The notes beneath the pieces were generated by a model. The model was not told the DNA's origin, did not search any database, and saw only the letters and a program-made list of their open reading frames with translations. The position numbers and the translations under genes are program-made. Shown in pieces: positions 55,821 to 64,000 of a stretch of 64,000 nt of DNA; the stretch's first letter is position 1, and each line of letters begins with the position of its first letter. Where the stretch lies: the NCBI GenBank assembly GCA_051751085.1, contig JBNJKM010000004.1:124001-188000 (forward strand), in the 5' to 3' direction. The stretch is from Agrococcus sp051751085 (lineage in GTDB: Bacteria > Actinomycetota > Actinomycetes > Actinomycetales > Microbacteriaceae).

Positions 55821-56038
55821 CAAGCGACGAAGCCGATCTTGCGCGTCGTCTCGCTGCCGATCTCCACGTAGGCGATCTGGCCGCTGGGCACGAGGTAGCG
55901 GCGGCCCTTGGCGTCGTCGAGCGTGAGGGGACCGGCCTCCAGGGCGGCGACGACCGCCGCCTCGATCTCCTGCGCGGTCTGCGCCGAGTCGAATGCGATC
56001 TCGCGAGCCGAGTCCTTGATGCCGATGCGGATGTCCAT
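55820..56038 (-). CDS. DUF3107 protein
   Basis: A 72-residue protein (starting MDIRIGIKDSAREIAFDSAQ) of the DUF3107 family, a small beta-alpha-beta protein conserved in actinobacteria with unknown function. TATCCT lies 7 bases before the ATG on the minus strand, predicting a leaderless mRNA. It is divergent from adnA with 113 bp between starts, and followed by the small membrane-protein gene. Confidence 0.9.
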   Translation of the reverse strand: MDIRIGIKDSAREIAFDSAQTAQEIEAAVVAALEAGPLTLDDAKGRRYLVPSGQIAYVEIGSETTRKIGFVA

Positions 56039-56151
56039 GGTTCTGAGGATAGGCGATCCGGCGGGGCGGTTCCGCCGCGTCCGCCGAGGGCGAAGCGGGG
56101 GCGGCGCGTGTGCTCCCGAGGCGCGTGGGCGGCCGCCGCTACCGTGGCGAC

Positions 56152-59100
56152 GTGCCCGCACCAGGAACCCTGCTCGAGCCCGTCCTCGGCGTCGCGATCC
56201 CCGAGGGCACGGCCTCGCTCGACGACTCCCAGCAAGCGGTGCTCGCGCTGCCCGACGACGCGTCCGCGATCGTGCTGGGCGTCTCCGGCGCCGGCAAGAC
56301 GACGACGCTCGTCGAGCTCGCCGCCGACCGGCTCGCGCGCGGGCTCGATCCCGCGTCGCTCCTCGTGGTCGCGGGCTCGCGGCAGGCGGCGACGGCGCTG
56401 CGCGACCGGCTCGCCCAGCGCACCGCGCTCGTCACCCCCGGGCCGCTCGCGCGCTCGATGCCGTCGTTCGCGCACGCGGTGCTCACGGCCGTCGCGCTCG
56501 CCGAGGGGCGGCCGGCGCCGCAGCTGCTCTCTGGCGCCGAGCAGGACCGGATCATCGCGGCGATGCTCGCCGGGCACGCCGACGACGCGGCGGCCGGCGC
56601 CGCGACGGGCCCCGACTGGCCCGAGCACCTGCACGCCGAGGTGCGGGATCAGCCCGGCTTCCGCGCGGAGCTGCGCGAGCTCATGGCGGCCGCCGACGAG
56701 CGCGGCATCGATGCGGATGCGCTCGCGCGGCGCGGGCAGCAGCGAGGCGTCCCCGAGTGGGTCGCGGCCGCCGCGTTCAAGGCGGAGTTCGACCGGCTCC
56801 AGCGGCTCGAGCGGCGGGGCGCCGACGCGGTGACCGCCGCGTCGCTGCTGCGCCGCGCCGCCCGCGCGGTCGGCTCGGTCGACGCGGCGCTGCTGCCCTC
56901 GCTCGTCCTCGTCGACGACGCGCAGGAGCTCACGGAGGGCGCCGTCGTGCTGCTCGAGGCGCTGCGGGCGCGCGGAGCCGCGGTGGTCGCGTTCGGCGAC
57001 CCCGACACGACCACCGGCGGCTTCCGCGGCGCCGACGCCGGCCTGCTCGCCGCGCTGCCCGCCCGGCTCGGCTTCGCCGCCGACCCCGGCTGCCGCATCG
57101 AGCTGCGCGTCGACCACCGGCACGGCCCGAGCGTGCGCGCGCTCGTCGCGGCCACGGTCGAGGGCATCGGCACGGCCGGCGGCGGCACGCACCGGGCCGC
57201 CACCGCGGCCGGGATCGCGGCCGACCGGGTCGAGCTGCACGTGACGGCATCCGTCGACGACCAGGCGCGCCGCATCGCGCGCCTCATCCACGACCGCCGG
57301 GCCGCGGGCGTCGCGCACGACGACATCGCGATCATCGCCCGCACCGGCAGGGCCGCCGCGGAGCTGTCGTCGCTGCTGTCCGCGCTCGACGTGCCGATCG
57401 CCGCGGGCGGGCCGACGCGGCTGCGCGACGCCGCGGTCGTCGAGGCGCTCGTGAGCGTGCTGGCCGTCGCGACCGGGCGCGAGCCGCTCACGGCCGAGCT
57501 CGCCGAGCGGCTGCTGCGCAGCGACCTGCTCGGGCTCGACGCGCTCGCGGTGCGGAGGCTGAAGCGCGCGCTGCGGCACCGCATCATCGCCGAGGGCGGC
57601 GAGGTGCACGTGCCGGGCGCCGAGCTCGTGCGCGACGCCGTCGAGCAGCCCGAGTCGCTGCGCGGCCTCGCCGGCGCGAGGCACGGGGCGGATGCGGCGC
57701 GCAGGCTCGCGCGGATGCTCGCCGAGGCGCGCGCGCTGCTCCACGGCGACGACCCCGCCGCCGCCGACCGAGTGCTGTGGGCCGTGTGGAGCGCCGCCGG
57801 CGTGGCGGACGCCTGGCAGCGCGCCGCCCTCGGCGACGCGAGCGGCGTCGAGCAGTCGCTCGCGAACCGCCGCCTCGACGCGGTCGTCGCGCTCTTCGAC
57901 CAGGTGGCGCGGCTCATCGAGCGGCGCCCGGATGCCGACACGGCCGGCTTCGTCGACGCCTGGCTCGCGTCGAGCGTCGACGACGACTCGCTCGCCGCGC
58001 GCGCGGAGGGCTCCCGCGTCTCGGTCGGCACCCCCGGGCAGTTCGTCGGTCGCGAGCTCGACACCGTGATCGTCGCGGGCCTGCAGGAGGGCGTGTGGCC
58101 CAACCTCCGGCCGCGCGGCTCGCTGCTCGGGGCGAACCGGCTCGACGGCGAGCCGACGGAGGACGCCCGCGCCGACGTGCTGCACGACGAGCTGCGCACC
58201 TTCGCCAAGGCCGTCTCGACGGCGCGCGCCGCCGTCATCCTCACCGCCGTCGAGAGCGACGACGAGCAGCGCTCGCCCTTCGTCGCGGGCCTCGACCCGA
58301 CCCCCGCGCCGGACGACGGCTGGCACTCGCTCCGGTCGCTCGTCGGCAGCCTCCGCACGCACGTCGTGCTGGGCACCGACCGCGCGGACGAGGCCGCATC
58401 GGCCCTCCGCCGGCTCGCCGATGCCGGTGTGCCCGGCGCCGCGACCGCCGAGTGGTCGGGGCTCGCGCCCGTCACGACCACGGAGCGCCTCGACGCGGCC
58501 GATCCCGTGCACGTGAGCCCGTCCGCGCTGCAGGGGCTGCACGACTGCGAGGTCGCGTGGGTCATCGACCGGCTCGCGGGCTCCACCTCGAACCGCGCGG
58601 CGGGCCTCGGCACGATCGTGCACGAGGCGGTCGAGCAGCACGATCCCACCGACGCCGCCGCGATCGAGGCGGCGATCGACGACCGCTTCGGCGAGCTCGC
58701 GCACGAGTCGAGCTGGGAGGCGGCGCGCCAGCGCGCCGACATCCCGCCGATGGCCGCGGTGATCGCCGAGTACTTCCAGGTGCTGCGAGGGCAGGGCTGG
58801 ACCGTCGAGGCGGGGGAGCACGAGGCGAGGTTCGCCGTCGAGCTCGACGGCGGGGGCGTGCTGAACGGCTCGATCGACTGGCTCGAGCACGGCGGCGACG
58901 GCACGGTGCGGGTCGTCGACCTCAAGACCGGCGCGCATCCGCCCGAGTCGCACGCCGAGCTCGGCAACCTGCAGCTGCGCGCGTATCAGCTGGCGATCGC
59001 GCTCGGGGGCGTCGCGGGGGTCGAGCCGGGCGCGACGACCGAGGCCCGGCTGTTCCTGCCGCGGCTGACGCGCGCGAGCAAGATCGTCGACGCGCCGCCG

Positions 59101-59256
59101 TTCGACGAGGTGCGCGACGCGTTCGTCTCGCACCTCGCGGCCGCCATCGGCACCATGGGCGGCGCGAGCTTCAGCGCCGTGCCCGCCGAGCACTGCTTCG
59201 ACCGCTTCTCGTTCGGCCAGTGCGCCATCCACGTCCTCCCGGAGGTCACCGAATGA
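56152..59256 (+). CDS. adnA: AdnA, subunit of the AdnAB helicase-nuclease
   Basis: A 1034-residue UvrD-like protein with a C-terminal RecB-type nuclease. Walker A is GVSGAGKT (43-50). Walker B reads LVLVDDAQEL, with DD in place of DE, suggesting a weak motor as reported for mycobacterial AdnA. The nuclease motif VVDLKTG has D923 and K925. The AddB-type iron-sulfur set appears as C799, C1015 and C1024; the fourth position (1018, in CxxCxxxxxC) is Arg. It resects double-strand breaks with AdnB. GTG start; TACCGT lies 6 bases before it. It overlaps adnB by ATGA. Confidence 0.92.
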   Translation: MPAPGTLLEPVLGVAIPEGTASLDDSQQAVLALPDDASAIVLGVSGAGKTTTLVELAADRLARGLDPASLLVVAGSRQAATALRDRLAQRTALVTPGPLARSMPSFAHAVLTAVALAEGRPAPQLLSGAEQDRIIAAMLAGHADDAAAGAATGPDWPEHLHAEVRDQPGFRAELRELMAAADERGIDADALARRGQQRGVPEWVAAAAFKAEFDRLQRLERRGADAVTAASLLRRAARAVGSVDAALLPSLVLVDDAQELTEGAVVLLEALRARGAAVVAFGDPDTTTGGFRGADAGLLAALPARLGFAADPGCRIELRVDHRHGPSVRALVAATVEGIGTAGGGTHRAATAAGIAADRVELHVTASVDDQARRIARLIHDRRAAGVAHDDIAIIARTGRAAAELSSLLSALDVPIAAGGPTRLRDAAVVEALVSVLAVATGREPLTAELAERLLRSDLLGLDALAVRRLKRALRHRIIAEGGEVHVPGAELVRDAVEQPESLRGLAGARHGADAARRLARMLAEARALLHGDDPAAADRVLWAVWSAAGVADAWQRAALGDASGVEQSLANRRLDAVVALFDQVARLIERRPDADTAGFVDAWLASSVDDDSLAARAEGSRVSVGTPGQFVGRELDTVIVAGLQEGVWPNLRPRGSLLGANRLDGEPTEDARADVLHDELRTFAKAVSTARAAVILTAVESDDEQRSPFVAGLDPTPAPDDGWHSLRSLVGSLRTHVVLGTDRADEAASALRRLADAGVPGAATAEWSGLAPVTTTERLDAADPVHVSPSALQGLHDCEVAWVIDRLAGSTSNRAAGLGTIVHEAVEQHDPTDAAAIEAAIDDRFGELAHESSWEAARQRADIPPMAAVIAEYFQVLRGQGWTVEAGEHEARFAVELDGGGVLNGSIDWLEHGGDGTVRVVDLKTGAHPPESHAELGNLQLRAYQLAIALGGVAGVEPGATTEARLFLPRLTRASKIVDAPPFDEVRDAFVSHLAAAIGTMGGASFSAVPAEHCFDRFSFGQCAIHVLPEVTE

Positions 59257-62200
59257 TCGTCGACGCGCGCTGCAGCCCGCTCGAGCTCGCCGACCGGCTC
59301 GCTGCGGCGGCCGGCCGCACGGCGCAGCCGCCGACCGACGAGCAGGTGCGCGTGATCGAGGCGCCGCCCGTGCCCACGCTCGTCGTCGCGGGCGCCGGCA
59401 GCGGCAAGACGCACACGATGGCGCAGCGCGTGCTGTGGCTCGTCGCGAACGGCTTCGCGCTGCCTGACGAGGTGCTCGGCCTCACCTTCACGCGCAAGGC
59501 CGCGCGCGAGCTCGCGGAGCGGCTCGAGTCGCAGCTGCGGCTGCTCGGCGACGCGGGGCTCGTCGACCCGGAGCTCGTGCGCACTCGCAAGCCCCTCGTG
59601 CAGACCTACAACTCGTTCGCGAGCGCGCTGTTCCGCGAGTGGGCGCTGCTCATCGGGCGCGACCCCGAGTCCGAGGTGCTCACCGACCCGGCCGCGTTCC
59701 TGCTCGCGCTCCGGGTCGCGAGGGCCTCGAGCGACGTGCGGCTCGCGACGATCGGGTCGGCCGCCCAGGTCGCCCACCGCGTCGTGCAGCTCGCGGGCGA
59801 GCTCGGCGACCACCGCGTCTCCACCGCCCGGCTGCGTGCGTCGGGCATCCCGACGGCGTTCGCGGCGCTGCGCGACCTGCCGCAGGATCGGCAGCAGAAG
59901 GCGCTCAGCCAGCACAAGGCGAAGCCGCTCGTCGAGGACGCGCAGCGGGTCGGCGCGCTCGACGCCCTCGTCGACCTCGTCGACGCGTTCGACGCCGAGA
60001 AGCGCAGCCTCGGCGTGGTGCAGTTCTCCGACCAGGTGCGGCTCGCGCTCGACGCGATCGCCGCGCATCCCGCCGCCGTGGATGAGCTGCGCGCGCGCCA
60101 CCGCTTCGTGCTGCTCGACGAGTTCCAGGACACCTCGGTGCTGCAGCTGCAGCTGCTCGGCACGCTGTTCCGCGAGATGCCCGTGATGGCGGTCGGCGAC
60201 CCGAACCAGGCGATCTACGGGTTCCGCGGCGCGAGCGCCGGCACGCTCGCGCTCTTCCCGGAGCACTTCGGGGCGACCGAGAAGCGCACGCTCTCGACGA
60301 GCTGGCGCAACGACGCCGCCATCCTCGACATCGCCGACGCCGTCGCCCGCGAGCTGCCGCTCCAGCCGGGCGTGCCGGTCGAGCGGCTGCAGCCCCGCTC
60401 CGGCGCGGGCGCCGGCTCCGTGACGGTGCGGCACCTGCCGACCCTCGAGGACGAGGCGCAGCAGCTGCGCGACTGGTTCGAGAGCCACGGCGCGGGTCGG
60501 GGCACCGGCGACACGACCGCCGCCGTGCTCGTGCGCACGCACGGCCACGGCATCGAGCTCGCGGATGCGCTGCGCGCGCTCGGCGTCGTCGTCTCCCGCA
60601 CCGGCGGCGGCGGCCTGCTGCAGGAGCCGGCCGTCGCCGACCTCGTCGCGGCGCTCCGCGTCCTCGGCCGACCGGAGGAGGGCTCGAGCCTCGTGCGGCT
60701 GCTCGCGGGCAGCCGCTGGCGCATCGGCGTGGCCGACCTCATGGCGCTGCAGCGGCACGCGCGGCGGCTCGCGACCGCGGGCCTCTCGGACGAGCAGCGC
60801 GCTCGCGACAAGGGCGCCGTGGTGGCGGAGGCCGGCTCGTCGATCGTCGACGCGCTCGACGCGCTCGCCGACGCACGGCAGCTCGAGGGCGCGAGCGACG
60901 AGGGCTTCGCGCGCATGCGCGAGGCGGCGCGGCTGCTGCGCGAGCTCCGCCGTCGCGCCGGCATGCCGCTGCCCGAGTACGTCCGCAGCGTCGAGCAGGC
61001 GCTGCGCCTCGACATCGAGGTGGGCGCCAACCCGGGCCGCAAGCACGACGTGCTCGATGCCTTCGCCCGCGAGGCGCACGCGTTCGCCGCCGCCGACGAG
61101 CGAGGCACGCTCGACGCGTTCCTCGGCTACCTCGAGGCGCTCGAGAGCGGCCGGGGACCCGACGCCCCGCAGCCGGAGCCCTCGCCCGGCACGGTGCAGA
61201 TCCTCACGATGCACGCGTCGAAGGGCCTCGAGTGGGACGTCGTCGCGCTGCCGCGGCTCGCGCAGTCGAAGGCGGAGGACCGCTCGCGCGGCTGGCTCGA
61301 CTGGGCGAGGCTGCCCTACGACCTGCGGGGCGACCGCAGCATGCTGTCGCGCCACGAGTGGCGGCAGCCGACGCAGCACGCGTACCTCGACGCGCGGGCC
61401 GGCTTCCTCGAGCTGCTCGCCGCGTTCGACGAGAGCGAGCGCGACCGGCTCGCCTACGTCGCCGTCACGCGCGCCCGTCGGGCGCTGTGGCTCTCCGGCG
61501 CCCAGTGGTACGGCACCGGCCGCACGCCCGCGAAGCCCAGCCGGCTGCTCGAGCTCGCCGCGGCGCAGCAGGGCGTGGAGCTGCTCGAGCCGGCGACGAA
61601 GGAGCACGGCAATCCTCGCGCGGGCACCGCGCCGACGACCGTCTGGCCGTTCGACCCGCTCGGCGCCAGGCGGCCCGCGGTCGAGGAGGCCGCCGCGCGG
61701 GTCGCGGCGGCCGACCCCGCGCGGCCGACGCCGTGGGACGACGCGATCGCGCTGCTGCTCGCCGACCGCGATCGCACGCCGCTGACGCTCCCGACCCGCA
61801 TCGCCGCATCCGGCTTCAAGGACTGGGCGGCCGACCCGGTGGCCGTCGCGCGGCAGATCGCGCGGCCCATGCCGCAGGAGCCGTTCGCGGCCACCCGCCT
61901 CGGCACGCTCTTCCACGGCTGGGTCGAGCGGCGCGGCAGCGCGATCGGTCTCGGCGACGCCGTCGACGACGAGGCGCTCGACGAGGAGCTCGTGGGCATC
62001 GACGCCGAGCGGCTCGAGCGGCTGAAGCGCACCTTCCTCGCCTCGCCCTACGGCGACCGCGAGCCCGCCGAGACTGAGCTCGAGATCCACCTGCCGCTCG
62101 CCGGCACGACCGTCGTGTGCAAGATCGACGCCGTCTACCGCGACGGCGACCGGGCGACGGTGGTCGACTGGAAGACCGGCCGGCTGCCCTCGGGTGAGGC

Positions 62201-62411
62201 CGACCTCGAGGCCCGGCAGCTGCAGCTCGCCCTCTACCGGGCCGCGTACGCGGCGCACGCCGGGCTCGATCCCGAGCTCGTCGACGCGGAGCTCTACTTC
62301 GTCGAGCACGACCGGATCGTGCGTCCCGCGCGCATCGAGTCGCTCGGCGAGCTCGAGGCCCGCTGGCTGCGCGCCCAGCAGGCGGTCGCCGAGGCGTCAG
62401 CGGTCGGCTGA
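59253..62411 (+). CDS. adnB: AdnB, lead motor subunit of the AdnAB helicase-nuclease
   Basis: A 1052-residue protein with an intact UvrD-type motor: Walker A GAGSGKTH (46-53), FTRKAARELAERLESQ (Ia), LLDEFQDTSVLQLQ (Walker B), GDPNQAIYGFRGAS (III), TMHASKGLEWDVV and YVAVTRARRALW (VI). The C-terminal nuclease has CKIDAVYRDGDRATVVDWKTG. In mycobacteria AdnB is the dominant ATPase and 5' strand nuclease of end resection. The ATG overlaps the adnA stop. The last 15 bases overlap the convergent kinase gene. Confidence 0.95.
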   Translation: MIVDARCSPLELADRLAAAAGRTAQPPTDEQVRVIEAPPVPTLVVAGAGSGKTHTMAQRVLWLVANGFALPDEVLGLTFTRKAARELAERLESQLRLLGDAGLVDPELVRTRKPLVQTYNSFASALFREWALLIGRDPESEVLTDPAAFLLALRVARASSDVRLATIGSAAQVAHRVVQLAGELGDHRVSTARLRASGIPTAFAALRDLPQDRQQKALSQHKAKPLVEDAQRVGALDALVDLVDAFDAEKRSLGVVQFSDQVRLALDAIAAHPAAVDELRARHRFVLLDEFQDTSVLQLQLLGTLFREMPVMAVGDPNQAIYGFRGASAGTLALFPEHFGATEKRTLSTSWRNDAAILDIADAVARELPLQPGVPVERLQPRSGAGAGSVTVRHLPTLEDEAQQLRDWFESHGAGRGTGDTTAAVLVRTHGHGIELADALRALGVVVSRTGGGGLLQEPAVADLVAALRVLGRPEEGSSLVRLLAGSRWRIGVADLMALQRHARRLATAGLSDEQRARDKGAVVAEAGSSIVDALDALADARQLEGASDEGFARMREAARLLRELRRRAGMPLPEYVRSVEQALRLDIEVGANPGRKHDVLDAFAREAHAFAAADERGTLDAFLGYLEALESGRGPDAPQPEPSPGTVQILTMHASKGLEWDVVALPRLAQSKAEDRSRGWLDWARLPYDLRGDRSMLSRHEWRQPTQHAYLDARAGFLELLAAFDESERDRLAYVAVTRARRALWLSGAQWYGTGRTPAKPSRLLELAAAQQGVELLEPATKEHGNPRAGTAPTTVWPFDPLGARRPAVEEAAARVAAADPARPTPWDDAIALLLADRDRTPLTLPTRIAASGFKDWAADPVAVARQIARPMPQEPFAATRLGTLFHGWVERRGSAIGLGDAVDDEALDEELVGIDAERLERLKRTFLASPYGDREPAETELEIHLPLAGTTVVCKIDAVYRDGDRATVVDWKTGRLPSGEADLEARQLQLALYRAAYAAHAGLDPELVDAELYFVEHDRIVRPARIESLGELEARWLRAQQAVAEASAVG

Positions 62412-63443
62412 GCCGCCCTCGTCGCTCGGTTGCGCCCTCGTCGCGCCGCCCTCGACGGGCCCGGTCTCGCCGAGGTACTGCTGCACGCCGGTGAGGTCCA
62501 TCGTCTCGGGATGCTGCGACGCGATCGCCGTACCCGGGTCGCGGTCGACGCGGCGCACGAGCGAGGCGAGCATCTCGGTCGCGTCGGCCACCACCGCGTC
62601 GTCCGCAGAGTCGACGCCGTGCAGCAGCCAGCGGGCGACGTCGAGCTCCGCGTGCAGCATGGCGCGCTGCCGCAGCTGCCGGTCGCCGATGCCGCGCGCC
62701 GCGGCGTGCGCGTCGAACGCCTCGTCGACGCTGCCGAACTCGTTCGAGCCGAGCAGGAACGCGAGATCCCGAGCGGGGTCGCCGACGGCGAGCGCGTGCC
62801 AGCCGTCGAGGCCGACCACGCGCGCTCCCTCGACCCGGAACGCGGGGGCCTGCAGATCGCCGTGCACGAGCGCGGGCTTGAACTGCCACAGCCGGTCGTC
62901 GGAGAGCGCGCCCTCCCACCGCTCGAGCAGCGCAGCCGGCACCGAGCCCGTCGCGGCGGCCCGGTCGAAGGTGTCGAGCAGCCGCTGCCGCAGCCCCTGC
63001 GCGGTCTCGTGCGGGAGTCCCGCGTCGGCGGCGACGGAGGTCGGCAGCTCGTGGATCGCCGCGATCGCCTGCCCGACGCTCGTCGCGAGCCCGGGCCGAG
63101 CGGGGGAGAGGTCCTGCAGCCGCATCGTCGCGCCGCCCAGTCGGGTCAGCACGAAGAGGGTCGAGCGACCGGCGCTCACCGTGCCCAGCACCGACGGCAC
63201 CTCGAACGGCAGCCGGGAGCGGGTCGCGAGCGTCAGCGCGGCGAGCGCGGTCGCGTGCGCCGTCGCCGCCTGCAGCGCCGCGACGGAGCGCGGCAGCACG
63301 ACCTGCACGGTCTCGCCGTCGGCCAGGCGCGCGGCGATGACCGAGCGGTGCTCGTCCGAGCCGTCCTCCGTCGCCCCCACGACCGTCAGGCCGTCGACGG
63401 CGGTGGTGGCGAGCGCGGCTAGAGTGAAGGGGTTCGTGCTCAT
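62397..63443 (-). CDS. Aminoglycoside-phosphotransferase-fold kinase (substrate unknown)
   Basis: A 348-residue APH-fold protein. The catalytic block reads LVHGDLQAPAFRVEG, retaining HGD but replacing the usual Asn five residues on, and the metal block is LDGWHALAVGDPARDLAFLLGS. It resembles actinobacterial macrolide-kinase/maltokinase-like proteins that sit beside adnAB. Antibiotic resistance should not be assumed. The C-terminal ~60 residues are extra and acidic. TAGCCT lies 7 bases before the ATG at 63443. Confidence 0.82.
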   Translation of the reverse strand: MSTNPFTLAALATTAVDGLTVVGATEDGSDEHRSVIAARLADGETVQVVLPRSVAALQAATAHATALAALTLATRSRLPFEVPSVLGTVSAGRSTLFVLTRLGGATMRLQDLSPARPGLATSVGQAIAAIHELPTSVAADAGLPHETAQGLRQRLLDTFDRAAATGSVPAALLERWEGALSDDRLWQFKPALVHGDLQAPAFRVEGARVVGLDGWHALAVGDPARDLAFLLGSNEFGSVDEAFDAHAAARGIGDRQLRQRAMLHAELDVARWLLHGVDSADDAVVADATEMLASLVRRVDRDPGTAIASQHPETMDLTGVQQYLGETGPVEGGATRAQPSDEGGSADR

Positions 63444-63501
63444 GGATGCCAGGCTAGGCCGACCCGCGCCCCAGGCGGCCGCGCCACGCGACGGAGGTGA
63501 C

Positions 63502-64000
63502 GTGCAGGTTCCCCCGCTCGCCAGATCGGCGCTCGACCGCGACCACGCGGCGAGGATCGCGCCCGGCGCGGTCGTCCGCGCGCTCGAGGACCCCGCGACC
63601 CGCATCGTGACGATCGCGGGCGACAGGGCGCCGGTGCGCGACGGCGCGCTCGTGCGCTTCTCGCCCGACGCGCTCCCGGCCCATGCCCTTCCCGTCGAGC
63701 CGCACGTGCCGCTCAGCTGGCTCGGGAGGGCCGTGGACGCCGACGGCGGACGCGGCGGCGTCATCCTCTCGATGCTCGTCGCAGACCCCTTCGACGTGCC
63801 CGGCGCCGAGTGGCGCTCGCTGCGCGAGGTGGGGGCTGAGCTCGACGACGCCGACGCGGGCGTGCTCGTGCAGGCGGTCGCGCTCGGCGTGTGGCAGCGC
63901 GAGAGCCGCCACAGCCCCGTCGACGGCACGCCCGCCGACTTCGAGGAGTCGGGCTGGGTGCGCCGCGACGCGGCCGGCGGGGCGCACTTCCCGCGCACCG
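63502..64000 (+). CDS. nudC: NudC-like NAD(H)/NADH-capped-RNA pyrophosphatase, N-terminal part (3' end outside window)
   Basis: The open frame from the GTG at 63502 runs off the window after 166 codons. GGAGGTGA precedes the start closely. The visible part is the NudC N-terminal domain, ending in the linker GWVRRDAAGGAHFPRT that normally leads into the Nudix domain (HFPRTDPAVI in relatives). The zinc-ribbon region is degenerate: where C-P-x-C-G and a later Cys are expected, the sequence has S-P-V-D-G and Asp. Without the Nudix box in view, catalytic competence cannot be judged. Position after adnAB fits the mycobacterial order. Confidence 0.8.
   Translation, partial: MQVPPLARSALDRDHAARIAPGAVVRALEDPATRIVTIAGDRAPVRDGALVRFSPDALPAHALPVEPHVPLSWLGRAVDADGGRGGVILSMLVADPFDVPGAEWRSLREVGAELDDADAGVLVQAVALGVWQRESRHSPVDGTPADFEESGWVRRDAAGGAHFPRT

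Noticed and set aside
56152..62411. RecBCD or AddAB instead of AdnAB
   Set aside because: Both subunits carry a UvrD-like motor region plus a C-terminal nuclease, and the neighbours (DUF3107, DEAD helicase, nudC) match the actinobacterial adnAB setting.
62397..63443. Macrolide resistance kinase
   Set aside because: Overall fold fits, but the catalytic Asn is replaced and the gene sits in a conserved housekeeping block without mobile-element marks.

Overview
The window is very GC-rich, gene-dense actinobacterial chromosome. Gene content points to a Microbacteriaceae-type organism, with the genus unresolved: a complete lysine/diaminopimelate set, a mycothiol gene, a Zur-type zinc operator, AdnAB recombination genes, many ATGA/GTGA start-stop overlaps and many GTG starts. 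No rRNA, tRNA, phage, integrase, IS transposase or cas gene was seen. Most of the window is core chromosome. Two stretches follow gene orders I recall from Mycobacterium tuberculosis: typA-mshB-fdxA-dapC-dapD/dapE-DUF3117-methyltransferase-tatB-mrp-DUF1003-MgtE-like (about 19.2-39.7 kb) and DEAD helicase-DUF3107-adnA-adnB-nudC (about 53.2-64 kb).

Layout. 0-4.6 kb: Mrp cation/proton antiporter operon, subunit A (with fused B) through G, cut by the left edge. 4.6-9.1 kb: a glycine riboswitch followed by gcvT-gcvH-gcvP. 9.2-19.2 kb: an orphan peptide-binding lipoprotein, a CPBP membrane protease and a dipeptide/oligopeptide ABC transporter (binding protein, two permeases and a double ATPase). 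The transporter is interrupted by an antisense PH-domain gene and carries a perfect 40-bp palindrome between binding protein and permease. 19.2-34.5 kb: typA, a flavin reductase, a zinc metallochaperone under a Zur box, mshB-fdxA-dapC, citrate synthase, a purine permease, an ABC-2 exporter, divergent dapD/dapE and a PIG-V-like membrane protein. 34.6-40.3 kb: DUF3117, a methyltransferase, tatB, a GIY-YIG nuclease flanked by two inverted arrays of a REP-like palindrome, the Mrp-type Fe-S carrier, DUF1003, an MgtE-N/CBS protein and a stress protein. 40.3-48.2 kb: lysG/lysE, a membrane protein, aminopeptidase P, a divergent HTH-regulator/MFS pair and two alpha/beta hydrolases. 48.2-53.1 kb: cell-surface proteins (CWB2, SGNH hydrolase, membrane endo/exonuclease/phosphatase) and a PHP phosphoesterase. 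53.2-64 kb: RNA helicase, ferritin-like protein, DUF3107, AdnAB, an APH-fold kinase and the start of a NudC-like Nudix hydrolase.

The best candidate for something undescribed is the block between tatB and mrp (36003-36862). A 97-residue GIY-YIG nuclease gene is bracketed by three copies (period 62 bp) and six copies (main period 53 bp) of the same roughly 46-bp imperfect palindrome in opposite orientations. The right array starts on the base after the nuclease stop codon. A degenerate relative of the palindrome lies at the start of the lipoprotein gene at 9.2 kb. Other notable signals are widespread -10 hexamers placed 6-7 bases before start codons (leaderless promoters), overlapping divergent promoters, an AdnA subunit lacking one iron-sulfur cysteine and a NudC lacking its zinc-ribbon cysteines.
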